DNA from: Clarkia xantiana subsp. parviflora
Taxonomy: Eukaryota; Streptophyta; Magnoliopsida; Myrtales; Onagraceae
Assembly: GCA_036873135.1 (NCBI GenBank)
Contig: JAPTYO010000059.1
Span: forward strand, 25,940,567-26,004,566
Reading direction: 5' to 3'
Length of the DNA: 64,000 nt
This document shows positions 1 through 11,264 of the stretch, in pieces. A program made the translations under genes and the position numbers. Below the pieces are notes generated by a model. It saw nothing but the letters and a program-made list of their open reading frames with translations. It was not told where the DNA came from and did no database searches. Every line of letters starts with the position of its first letter. Position 1 is the first letter of the stretch.

Positions 1-1270
1 CGGTTCTGTTAAATTTGACAGAAAATTTGGTCGGAAAACCTAAAAATCACAAAGTCCAAACTTCAGACTTCAATTATCACTATTTCAATCTTCAGACTTC
101 TTAAATTAATAAGGGCCAAATTTCAGACCTCTTCCAGGTTATTCAACCTAGAATATCTAATGATGGATGGCCATAGATACTGTAAACACATGAAAGGCGG
201 AGGACAAAGAAAATGGGAGACTAAGTGTAGTCCAGTCCACCAATGGGATTTAAAAAATAAAAGATTTTTAAGAATCGATGAATACACTATGGAAAGAAGA
301 GAGAACGCAACAGCTAGCTAGCTACATACAAAGACAATAATACATTACAAGTAGGCACTAGCTAGCTGGGAAAAGGCAATTAGTAGGGTCCAGCTAGATT
401 CCCCGTGTCTACATCATCACGTGTATGCCAGTTCCAAACTTTCTCTAATTAGCTAGCCTAATACCATTCTTAAGTTTTGGTTATTCTGCAAATACACCCT
501 TTTTAAGTTTTAAACATATTTTTCCTATGTTCCACATAGGGATGGCAACGGGGCGGGACGGGGCGGGTTTTCGCAGCCCCGGACCCGCCCCGCGGGTCGG
601 CCTGGCTGACCCGGCCCCGGCCAATTGGCACTTTCGGGTCGGGTCAACAATCCCGCGTGTCGACCCGCGGGGCCCCGACCCGCCCCGCCCCGCCATGTGA
701 ACATTTTTTTTTTTTTCACTTTTTCAATATTAAATACAATTTTTTGTCAAAATATTACATTATATATAAATTCAAAACATAAATATAACACCAATCAAAT
801 ATAAACAATAAACACATCAAATTCATTACAAATACAAATTCAAATCCAAACACCAAATTAACAAATCCTAATAATCTAAATATACTTCTATTTGTAATTT
901 GATCCATGTTATTTATATATGTACTATATTAACCATATTGTTTAGTAAATGTTAAATTATATTAACATAAAAAAAATAAAAAATATATTATATATATATA
1001 TATATATATGTATTTCGGGGCGGGTCTACGGGGCCCCGGGTCTCTAGACCCCGACCCGAGTCCGACCCGCCCCGTGACCCGCGGGTCGGCGGGTCAAAAC
1101 CGGATCGGGGCCCGCGGGTCTGCGGGTTTAGGGTTTTAGGGTTCCCACATCTCATTAGATTATTCAATTTTAAATCCATCTAGACAGGACGGTGGAGCCT
1201 ACAAGCTATGCTACTAGAAAAGCATATTATAAATGATTTTTTTTTAAAATAAAAATAAAAATAAAACATG
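1..1270. other. Left-edge spacer, 3' side of the pectate lyase gene
   Basis: No convincing coding region is seen here. It holds AT-rich sequence, a GCTAGCTAGCTA run near 311-324, and one GC-rich hAT-like element listed separately. The final exon of the minus-strand pectate lyase gene might lie here or beyond the left edge, but I could not find a reading frame with the usual Cys-containing C-terminus of the family. Confidence 0.5.
537..1140. mobile_element. Non-autonomous hAT-like element (GGGCGGG-rich ends)
   Basis: It starts with TAGGGATGGCAACGGGGCGG and has GC-rich terminal blocks (537-705 and 1016-1130) around a very AT-rich centre. The start matches the terminal repeat of the element at 50383-50807, which has a perfect 8-bp target duplication. 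Flanks GTTCCACA (left) and GTTCCCACA (right) look like an 8-bp duplication with one extra base. The right terminal repeat is eroded. Gly/Arg/Pro-rich reading frames in it are a by-product of the GGGTCGGGTC repeats and are not genes. Confidence 0.6.
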
Positions 1271-4200
1271 TTATGTTGGATGAATAAAGATGAGTACTGA
1301 CTTGGAATCGCCGAAGACTCCGGCATTTAGAGTGAGCTGAGTGACGAGTTGAGCGGACTTGGGCTCGGTGCTATACGCTTTGTTGTATTGTGAGCTCGCT
1401 CCGGCGCCGGCTCCTGACGGCACGAAGAAGGCTCCATTCACCAACACGTCCCCCTCTGTTCTCCAGTTCCAGTCCGACCATTTCCCCTCTTCCGTCTCCA
1501 CGCGCTTCGTCACCTGCGTTTATCCAATACATTATCATCCACGCGCTCAATGTGGCCCCCAACTTCCACCAAATAAGCTTCGGTGCCACATGTTTGACAT
1601 GTGTAGGTTTTTGGTGTCATATGTTTTATTTTGTAGACTTTTGGTGCCATATGTTTGAGAAGTTGTATGTTTTTTGTATTTCCGTTAGTTAACAGTTAAT
1701 TTGACCGTTAAGTATTTTTATTTTGTTCAATTTAGTCCTAAAATTCATATTTCTAAAATTTAACATGTACAATTTAGTCCCCCTATTGTTTGCTCAAGTC
1801 ACCGTCCAAAGGCCGCTGGCCACCACCTCCAAGACCACCAACCGCCACGAAACGGGCCGGTCCCAATTGGTGGTGGCCACCTCAATTGTGGCCGGCCACC
1901 ACCAATTGGAGTGGTTTTCGGCCCCAAGCGGTGGTGGCCGGTGCCGTGAGGTGGTGGCCGGCCCGTTTTGTGGCGGTCGGCGGCCTTGGAGGTGGTCGAC
2001 GGCCTTGGACGGTGACTTAAGCAAACAATATGGACTAAACTGAAAATATTAAATTTTAGAAATATAAATTTGAGGACTAAATTGAATAAAATAAAAGTAT
2101 TTAACGGTCAAACTAACTGTTGACTAACGGAAATACAAAAAGCATACAACCTCTCAAACATATGGCACCAAAAGCCTACAAAATGAAACATATAACACCA
2201 AAAACCTACACAGGTCAAACATGTGACACCACAATACCTTTAACCCTAATAAATAATATACTTCATATATAATAATAATAATAATAATATAATAAAGAAT
2301 CAGTGTTATCCTTGGTAGGCCCCGTTCTGATAATAAAAGAGAAATAATTAAATGTAAGACAAGCTGTGTCAGTACAGTAAAGCTGGACTGGACTCACTCA
2401 CTCACCTGATCTACTGGATTTATACTTTTGTTAGTTTTGATGACAAAAAGATATTTTTGTGAAGAAAATAAAATTCCATTGGGCTGGCTGGCATGCACTG
2501 GACTACTAGTACTATATGAAAAGGGGTGGGCCCACAATCGGCTAGCTAGGTTGAAAATTAGCAAGTGTTTAAAGTGGGCCCAACTAGGGCGGCTTAACGA
2601 CGCGCCGCCCCGCGCAAGTGGGCAACCACCAAACATCCACATCAAGAGGCAACAGCCACACATGGGGTTGAAGACACAAGTCAAAAGAAAATCATGCATA
2701 CATTATTAGGAGGATGATTTAGATGATTAGATAGATATTTTGAATTAAATTAATAAAAAAAAAAAAGTAATTTTGATCTTAATAATTGAAAAGTATGTAA
2801 AACATGCAACATGTTTGAAAAAAATAGTTTTATAGACCAATATGTTTTAAAACGTACAACATGTTAGAACAAATGGTTTTACGGACCACAATGTTTTAAA
2901 ATGTACAACAAGCTTACAAAATATGGTAAAATGACGTATCGTCTACTTGTTGTCACTAGTCTCATTAAGTGAACACGTCCCGGATCACGTTTTTAAAAAA
3001 TATTAACTATTATTATTATTATCTACATCCACAATTAATAATCATTGCTATATATAAATTAATTGATTTTTTAATTAATTTTTTTTATTTCTAAAAATGT
3101 GTTTCGCACGTGTCCACTTAATGAGACTATTGATAACAAGTGGACGGTATGTCATTTTACCATCTATTGTAAGCTTGTTGTACATTTTAAAACATTTTGG
3201 TCCATAAAACCATATTTTTCAAACATGTTGTACGTTTTAAAACATATTGGTCCATAAAACAATCTTTTTCAAACATGTTGCATGTTTTACCTACTTTTCC
3301 CCTTAATAATAAATAAATAATACCTCCTTGGCGTTAGGATCGGCGGGTGCAATATAGCGGTTTCCTTGGCTGTTGATAGTGGGGTTAGCGCTGCCGCCAA
3401 TAGCATACATTTCCCAGTATGTGAAGTCGTTGTTTACTACGTGTATGTATCCTCTTCTGCATCTCGGCATCCGCTGTACCAGCGCTTGCCCAAATTGGTT
3501 GAATGCTATCGTCACCTGCATTATATTTATATTTAGTTTCTTTTATTTTTTTATCCATATAAGAATAATTAAAAAAAATATATGGTGTACCAACACTTAT
3601 TTAATTATTATTATTAATTTGTCTATTATAAAATAGGGTTAACAGGTCTTTTGGTCCATGATGTTTGACAATTTTTTGGTTTTGGTCTATAATGTTTTTT
3701 TTCCTAGTTTTGGTACCATATGTTTGCAGATTTTTTCTAGTTTTGGTCCGACCGTTACATTCTGTCCATTTTTTAACATGTACAAGTCACGTGATCCACC
3801 TAAACTTTCAGTTTTGTTCAATTTAGTCCTTCTAATACTTTCCTAACCTTTTTTTTGTTCAATTAGTCCCGGAGTTTCAAAAATTCAATTGGACCTATTG
3901 TCCAATTGGGGTCAATTTTAAAACTTCGGGACTAAATTGAACAAAAAAAAGGTTAAGAAAGTATTAGAGGGACTAAATTTATAGTTTAGAGTGGATCACG
4001 TGATTTGAACATGTCAAAAAATGGACGGAATGTAACGGTTAGACCAAAACTAGAAAAAATCTGCAGACATATGAGTACTAAAACTAGGTAAAAAAAGCAT
4101 CATTAATCAAAACCAAAAAGTTGTCAAACATTATAGACCAAAAGACATGTTAACCCTATAAAATTATTATTATATTAATACCTTTTCTTTTTGCCGGAGA

Positions 4201-6433
4201 AAAGGGATTTGAGAAAACTAGGTAGATAGGGCCCAATGTGAGGGCAAATACGTAACTATAAACTCTGGCCCATCTATCCTCATTTTCTCTATGGCTAATT
4301 TTTATTTAAGATCATGTCTCAATTTTATTTTTTTTAAAAAAAAATTTAAATTCTAGTTTCGTCTATAAAATGACTATCTTAGTTAGATCATGACTTTAGG
4401 GTGAGCAAATTACCAAAACGTAAAAGTGACATCCAAAATCCGCATTTAAAGTAAATCCCAAGTAGGATTCACATGATACATAATTCATTGATTACTTTAT
4501 AAATTCGGTTTTGATTCCAAAATGTTGCAGGAAATCAAATTTGGAGCTGAAATAAGTTATATTTACTATAATTTATAATATTTTAAACGGCATAAGGTGT
4601 GTTTTACTACTACATGTTATTTGACCTAATATATAACAAGGGTAAGCTACTAAACTCAACAGTCAATAATACACTAAGAGCATCCACAGTGGTATTACGT
4701 AAAGAATATGTAAACGTGGGTCCTACATGTTTATTTAAGTAAAGCAACAAAAACTATCTACAGTGGTTTTACATAGCATTCCTTAAAGATGGGACCCACA
4801 CGTAAATTTATGTTTTTACATAAAGCATTCCTTAAATTTAAGTAATGCACTATGTATTACGTAACAAATTTTTTATTATAAATTAATTCATTTTATAATT
4901 AATACTAATATCTTATTGGTGGTTGTTGGAAAATTTAATAATAAAATATATTTAAGGAATATGTTTAAGTAATACGATTGCAGAGAAAATATTTTTTACG
5001 TGTGTCTTAAATTTACGTATTACTTAAAGTGTACATAAATGTCTACGTGACAATTTTAAAGAATACAATTTAGGTAAAACCATTGTGGATTCTCTAATAA
5101 TATTCTACACAACAATTTTCTAGGTTAGTTAATATATAATTACCATTTTAACAAAATATGTCTATACTTTTTTTTTATTCCATTTAAGCCCCTGAAAAGA
5201 AATTCCTTAATTGAAAATTATTCCAGCAGTGAAAAGAAAACTTAAAAAATTGACGATTCAAATTCTATTGTAGTAAGAAGAGGAGGTACCGACCTGCATG
5301 CCTGAATCGGGCAAATACTTATCGTCATGGCCGAGCAGCATCACCTCGTTGTGGTGGGAGAAGTAGCTGTTGGAGATGGTGATCCCCGTCGACCCCATGA
5401 TGGCGTCCACCAGTCCGTCCGTACAGTAGGATAATGTGCAGTGGTCGATCCAGATCTTAGACGACCCGAATATGGAGATTCCGTCCCCATCGGACCGTCC
5501 CCTCAACCCAACGTGGGTTGGGCTGGACCGAATCTCGGTGTTCCCCGACGGCTTGCAGTGGTGCACGTGGATGTTGTGGATGATGACGTGGGATATGTAC
5601 TGGAGCGTGATGCATCCGTTGCCGGTGATGTGAACGTTGGCGCCCCGCCCGTCGATCGTCTTGTAGCTGTTGAAGATTAGCTCGTGCTTCAGCTTTATCA
5701 TCATGTTGGAGGAGAAGACGATCCACAGCGGCTCCTCCTGGATCACGGCGTAGCGGAGGGTCCCCGGCTTAGGTGTTACAGTGTCGGTGTCGGATGAGTC
5801 GGTGACGACGTAGATTTTCCCGCCTTTCCCGCCCATGGCTCCCTCCCCGAACCCGATTCCGCAGTCGGCGAGTCGCTGGCGGTCGTTCTGCCAAGCGGTG
5901 GAGGAGTCGCACCTCCAGCAGTCGTCGATTGGGTTTCCGGTGAGGCACGCCGAGGTTGTCTGGGCGCGCTCCACGGCGGAGGAGAGGAGGTTCCTTCGCC
6001 AGAGAGACACATTTACTCTCCTGCAACCAAAACAAGTTTCAATTTTGGGGTTTCTGCTCAATTTGTAAACTCAAACCCAACAATGTGAGAAATTTAGCAT
6101 TTTGGGTACAAATTGAAATGAACCCAATTCAATTATTTGCATTGTCTGCATCTTGGATGGGTTTTTGAGCAGAACCCAGATCTGCATTTAGTGTGAAAAC
6201 AGCAAAATACGAAGAAGCTTCTAGATCTAGTGGAGGGAGACATGCAATGTAAAATGTGAAGGAATGGATTACCTCTGGATATCTTGAACCACAGCTTCTG
6301 GGTCAGGGTGCTGATGGGAGAGGGTGAGGTTTAAAGAAGAAGAAGCAGAAATGAGGGAAGCCAAGAGGAAGAACAAGGTTAGTGATAGAATGGTGGTGGT
6401 TGGAGAAACAAGCCTCATCCTTTCCTCTGCCAT
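1271..6433 (-). CDS. Pectate lyase (PL1 family), split gene, 3' end uncertain
   Basis: It encodes a secreted pectate lyase that would cleave de-esterified homogalacturonan in the cell wall by beta-elimination. Exons in coding order are 6433-6273 (start MAEERMRL, hydrophobic signal peptide, then the N-terminal [19 protein letters not shown] block typical of plant family members), 6020-5294, 3515-3324 and 1513-about 1302; the phases fit at every junction. Family landmarks are [78 protein letters not shown] and RMPRCRRGY, where the PL1 catalytic arginine lies, then [15 protein letters not shown]. About 430 residues are visible, near the usual length. The last exon either reads on to a stop at 1271 or is spliced at a GTCAGT donor to an unseen terminal exon. 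The stretch [11 protein letters not shown] departs from the usual H-Y-G-W form. It resembles the Arabidopsis At3g07010/At5g48900 group. Confidence 0.88.
1579..2246. mobile_element. Palindromic Mutator-type MITE, GC-rich core, in pectate lyase intron 3
   Basis: The two ends are inverted copies: GTGCCATATGTTTGAGA on the left against CTCAAACATATGGCAC on the right, and TTTAGTCCTAAAATT against a matching block near 2050-2085. The right end finishes in CTTTAACCC, the terminus shared by the other GGGTTAA elements here. The left end has lost this terminus. The core (1800-2020) is GC-rich and built of GGTGGTGGCCGG-like units in inverted orientation. Confidence 0.65.
2777..3306. repeat. Fold-back repeat in pectate lyase intron 3
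   Basis: The left arm (about 2790-2990) carries AAAACATGCAACATGTTTGA and ACAAGCTTACA. The right arm (about 3105-3295) carries the complement, including TCAAACATGTTGCATGTTTT. Blocks of GTCCACTTAATGAGACTA type pair near the loop. The arms are about 200 bp with mismatches around a short AT-rich loop. It looks like a MITE lying about 20 bp from the exon at 3324-3515. Confidence 0.65.
3636..4156. mobile_element. Mutator-type MITE, family A, in pectate lyase intron 2
   Basis: It begins GGGTTAACAGGTCTTTTGGT and ends with the complement ...GACATGTTAACCC. The whole 521 bp folds back on itself, with the paired centre TTCAATTGGACCTATTGTCC. Flanks TATAAAATA and TATAAAATT agree at 8 of 9 positions, as expected for Mutator-type target duplications. 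Full sister copies lie at 26911-27424 and 41191-41709. Confidence 0.8.
4678..5094. mobile_element. Tourist/Harbinger-type MITE in pectate lyase intron 2
   Basis: Terminal inverted repeats are GAGCATCCACAGTGG on the left and CCATTGTGGATTCTC on the right. The flanking TAA on both sides (4675-4677 and 5095-5097) fits the 3-bp TWA target duplication of PIF/Harbinger elements. Internal blocks such as TTACGTAA and CTTAAATTTA repeat on both strands. There is no coding capacity. Confidence 0.7.
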
Positions 6434-6686
6434 AATAATGGCAGAGGTGAGAAAAGAGGAGAAGAGAAGAGAAGAGGAAGAATGAGGTGATTGTAAGTAT
6501 GTTGCTGTGTGTGGGAAGCTGGAAGAGAAGAGTTGTTGGTTTGGTTTGCTTGTGCACAAGTTTGCTTTGATGAGATGTGTTCCTCTCTTGAATACAAGAA
6601 CAAACTTATGACAAAGCAAACATTTTTATTTTGGGAAATTGTGCTGCTCTTCTCTTCTCTTCTCTTCTTCTTATTATTATGTTGCT

Positions 6687-6697
6687 AATATAAATAA
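6687..6697 (-). promoter_or_regulatory. Possible TATA box of the pectate lyase gene
   Basis: On the minus strand this reads TATTTATATTA, about 250 bases before the ATG at 6433. The leader between them is rich in CT/TTC runs, as is common in plant 5' leaders. Assigned by position and composition only. Confidence 0.3.
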
Positions 6698-6699
6698 AC

Positions 6700-9600
6700 A
6701 AACCCAGAATTAATTAAGAATAACAACAGTGGCTACTAACTAGAATCCATAGGACCCACCTTACCCAACCCATAGAAATAATGGTGCGTTATTTTATCAG
6801 GTTTGTTTGTTTTGGTTCAAGGATTAAAGATGAAAACGGTATTGAGATTGTTGCAGGTGATAGAGCAAGAAGACAGAAATTAACTCATCAATCTCTCTCT
6901 CTCTCTAGGAAGCAGATACCAAACCTTCAATTATCATAATAATTTCATTCTTACCTTGCCTTGCTGGATAATCATTTTTTTTATAAATAATAATGAAAAT
7001 ATGAGAGATTATCCAGCAAGATAGATTCTTTGCGGGTGAGGGTAAAGATGGGTATGTTCTTCTTTCCTGGTAAAATAAAAGTGCAGACAAAAGCTTCAAC
7101 TTTTAGATCTGCCGATTAGATTCTTTCTTTCTTTACATATATATATATATATATTAATTGCATTTACATTACGGCTTTCAGCTATTAAAGAAGTGCTCAT
7201 GCCTGATTAGAGAGCATAGTTTTCGAAAGCTTTGGAAGGAATGAATGGATGAACTCTGACTCATTTCAGATCACACCATCTATATACCCTAAACTAAAGC
7301 AAAAGCACCAAAGGAAGAGACGAAAAGCTGCAGATGATGATATGGTAGTGAGTGGCGGCAATGTGGATTGGGCCTTGCACCATTTGGGCCTTACACCATT
7401 TGGGCCTTGTCTTTTTGGTCAAATTTTGGGCCTTATCTAGATACCTATTCTATTAGTCCATTCACTTACTACTGCTCAAATAAATAAATAAAAAAAATCT
7501 GATATTTTGAAATGAAAGTGGCCGTTAGTCCAATTAAAATTACAACCTTTTTTTCACTTTTCCTTTAACGAGAATATAAAAGCTTTTGTGAAAGCCGAAA
7601 GGATGTAGTATTTACCAAAAAAACAAAAAAGTACAGTAAATGGCGAAAAAAAAAATATAGGGTTAAAAACTAAAAAACTGTCTAAGGTTTACCCTATGTT
7701 AAAATTAGGTGTCTGAAGTTTCAAATGTTAAACTGTAGTGTCCAAGGTTTCAATTTAGTTAAAATGTGGTGTCTCGGGGTGATTACTTTAGATAAGTCAA
7801 TTACGACGAAACCATCTGTCAAATTCGAGCTCCCATACACACTCCCTTCTCGTCATCTTGCTGGGACTGTCACATAAAAAGTTGGTCACATCCGCGCACG
7901 TAAATCTCGCTCTGTTATCCTTGGAAAATGACTCCACACCACTCTTCTAGAAACTTTTTTTTAAATGTTCAATTTTTGGGTGAAATCTGACGATTTTGTG
8001 AAAGTAAAGAGTGATGGATTATGAGTGGGTGGGTGAGTTGATGAAAATGATTGAATGGAGATGAAAAGACGCGCAGAGACACCAAGTTTTAACAAAATTG
8101 AAACTAAGGACAGTCAATTTTAACATTTCAAACTTCAGACACTTAATTTTAATATATGGTAAACTTTGGACAGTTTTTTAGTTATTAAACCCAAAATATA
8201 TGTAGTAATAAAAAGTATGACGATATAAAGCCAAGTAAAGTCACTGAGGCTTTAAAAATATGGAAAAGGTGGTAGATCTTCTTTGCATCCAGTTGTTTTG
8301 TTGTGGACAAAGCTATTCCAATTTGCTTGTTGTTAACTTGTAGAAAGTACGAATTATTATTGACGACTAATATTTATGAATCACGAACAAATCATGGATT
8401 ATTTTATATGGAGGCTATCAAATTATGCATACGGCTGAATTGATGTGATTCCTAAGTGCTTTTCCAATAAATAATGCGTAACGAGGAATAATTGTGTAGA
8501 AATTGATCCAATGAATACTCAAAATCATACGCAGGATTGAGGAAAAACCTCAATTTTCTTTATATTTTATAAACTGGATTCAACGACGGCTACTATTGTC
8601 TTAAATAACGAAAACGAAAAACCTAAACCTTATGACATAATCGAAAATAAAGACAAATTCTAAATAAACCGGAAATTAAAAAAAAAAACCGAAATAATAT
8701 TAAAATGCGCTTTTGAGCATCGAAACGATGGAATTTGGCCGAAAAGCAGCGTAGTGCACAACATAGCAGTGATTTTTTATCAAAACGCCGTTTCTGCCCG
8801 AAAAAATACTGTTCACGCGCCAAAATCCAAAAGTTGAAAGTCCGGGATTAGAAATCGCAGAAATCTCGAATTTGCGGAATTACTCAGTTCTGCACGCATC
8901 ATTATCCCAATTTAAATGAATTTTGATTCTCATTTTTTTCAACAAATTATCATCACCTAATAGGATAAAATCACAATTCTCAGCATGATTCTTATCAGGC
9001 TTTGCTTACCAGATGAAACGTTACATGCTTGAGAGCAAGTGATTTTCTTGGTGAATATGTTTTAGCATCTAATGATTTCAATCCCACAGTATTACCGCTG
9101 AGAATGGGATCTAGTAGTTAAAAATACTTACTAAATATGATTTTGTTCCGGAAACTCGAAACTTCTCAATAAGCTGAATAAAAGATAAGTCATCGTCTGA
9201 CCTATATATAAATCTGACCTATATATAAATCGTATCAGGTATGAGAAAAGATTAGTAGAACTGGATTTAACAGTTTGGTGTTTTGACTATTCTAGGCTAG
9301 TCTAGGTCCAAACCGTGAGCAAGAAAGTGTTAACGTAACAAAATGAATTTAGAGTTACAATTACTATCACATTCTTAAAAAAAAACTGTAACTATTTTTC
9401 CAATACTAAATTTATATTTTTTATATAAAAATAAAGACGAATATCTCTTCAATAACATAATACACATATTTCCAACCTATTTACGTAAATTAATATAACA
9501 AACTAATCAATAATAAGATATATATATATATATATTTAATATTATTAAATTAAAAATGGATTTTCATGCAAAGCACAAATTAATAATATTATAATATAAA

Positions 9601-11206
9601 TTTTTATTTAACTAAATCTCGTGTAATAACATTATAAAACTTTACGTATCACTTCAAATGCCAACCATAAATATATTTCCACTTTCAAATTTTTTAAATA
9701 TATATATATTAATTAAGGAACAAAGATTGAACTAATAGATGATCGATGGTTCTTAAAAAATATGGACTTAACCATTTAGGGCCATATGTAAAATAGGAGG
9801 ATTTCGAATTCGGTGATCAACGAAAGGAAAATGGGCCTACGGTCCAGAATGGCCCATACATACATAATAATAAGCTATCTGTAGAAGTGTTCCATTATCC
9901 CACACCGCTCTCTTCAATAGTTTAGCAAAGTTTATAATTCACGAAGGCATTTCTCAATTCTCTCTCATTAGAACTCTATAACCTTTATTTATTCTTTTTT
10001 TTTCCCCAAAGTTTTTTTTTTCCTTAACTAGTGTATTAGGTAACACATTAGAAGGAGGGTAACACATGTAACATATTTGCTCAACACATTGAATAATTAT
10101 CACTTGTACTCGGTCAGTCTGTATGAGGAAAAATGTCAGTCATAAACATTATTATTATATATAATATTGACTATCGTAATTAAATGGCATTAAACTTTTA
10201 TATGATATTCTGATTTACAAATTTTTTTATTAATATAAAAATAAATATGAAAACATTTCTAGTGACATATAACATTATATGTTTTTAATTTAGATACAAT
10301 ATTATAATAAATTGATCAATATAAGGTGCATATGTTCATATTTTAATTTTTTAAAATAAAACCGCACAAAGCGTGGATTAATGGAATTATCTAAATATTG
10401 TAAAATTCTACGTAAGGCACATTTCAATAACTATAATAATAATAATAACGGAAATGTTTGGGATTCCGAAAATGGAATCACACCAACCTCCGAATGTGAG
10501 TGGCTCTATTAATGTCCAAGAAGTTGATGTATTTACTCACCTGCCACTCAGACTATTTTCGGAGGTTTAGGGATTCCGATGTCGGAATCCCTATCACCGC
10601 TCTAATAATAATAATCTAACCAAATATAATTCTGCTTAATTAACAAAATGACATGCAATAAAAGTGGTGATTCTAAAATTTAAAATTAATTCTAGAGTTT
10701 TGTTTCCAATTACGTTGTATTGTGCCACATAAAAACATAAAAAATAATACGTCATGAAATAATATTATATAATTTTACTATCTATAGCAAATTTATTCTC
10801 TTTCTCTAATAATATAAATTAGTTGAAGTTGCATATTTTTTTTTACAGGAAGTTGTATAGTTTTAGTGTTAGTTGTTTGACTTGTTTTTCACACAAATAA
10901 ATGTTTTTATTTAAAAATAGAATAGAATAAATATTTAACCTATATGTTAATTTAAATACATTCTATCGCGCGGTAATATAATATAGAACCGAAAATACTG
11001 CAAACAAAACCTTCTCAACTCCTTAAGCTAAGACTTAAGATGTGTTGTCTATTCTCTCGTTGTGTATGAATGAGGAGGAGACTTGGGAAAGATGGTAATA
11101 AAGGAAGCGTAACCAGCAAAGTTGGATATAAAGTATTAGCATCCGATTCTATAAATTATTCCCATACATGAAAATAAACTCATTCAGTACCATCCCCATT
11201 TTTTCA
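6700..11206. other. Intergenic spacer, pectate lyase to CNNM/DUF21 gene
   Basis: No gene is seen in these 4.5 kb. Contents are a 14-bp-arm hairpin at about 6967-7020 (TTGCTGGATAATC paired with GATTATCCAGCAA), a short (TA)n run near 7138-7156, the palindromic element at 7660-8192, a 19-bp tandem duplication near 9197-9231, and several kilobases of AT-rich DNA. A pair of GGGATTCCGA motifs near 10460 and 10570 may be the ends of a small eroded repeat. Confidence 0.6.
7660..8192. mobile_element. Mutator-type MITE, family C
   Basis: The left end GGGTTAAAAACTAAAAAACT is matched by the inverted right end AGTTTTTTAGTTATTAAACCC, and the inner arms pair (GTGTCTGAAGTTT against AAACTTCAGACAC). The 533-bp size, terminal GGG...CCC and 8-bp AAAATATA flanks fit a Mutator-type element. 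A related copy with a perfect 9-bp duplication sits at 14178-14694. Confidence 0.65.
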
Positions 11207-11219
11207 CTTATATATAGTA
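11207..11219 (+). promoter_or_regulatory. Likely TATA box of the CNNM/DUF21 gene
   Basis: The sequence CTTATATATAGTA lies about 50 bases before the ATG at 11265, leaving a leader of only about 20 bases. The sequence matches the plant TATA consensus, but no transcript data support it. Confidence 0.4.
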
Positions 11220-11264
11220 TTGCTCTTACTTATCTTAATCTAATAATAATAATCTGAAGAAGAA

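Noticed and set aside
481..1179. Several Gly/Arg/Pro-rich reading frames
   Set aside because: They are by-products of the GGGTCGGG-type repeats in the hAT-like element at 537-1140.
1723..2043. Overlapping frames on both strands in the GC-rich MITE core
   Set aside because: Both strands are open because the core is a palindrome of GGTGGTGGCCGG units; no domain or codon bias is seen.
5436..6068. Plus-strand frames opposite pectate lyase exon 2
   Set aside because: They are shadows of the minus-strand exon; no family resemblance.
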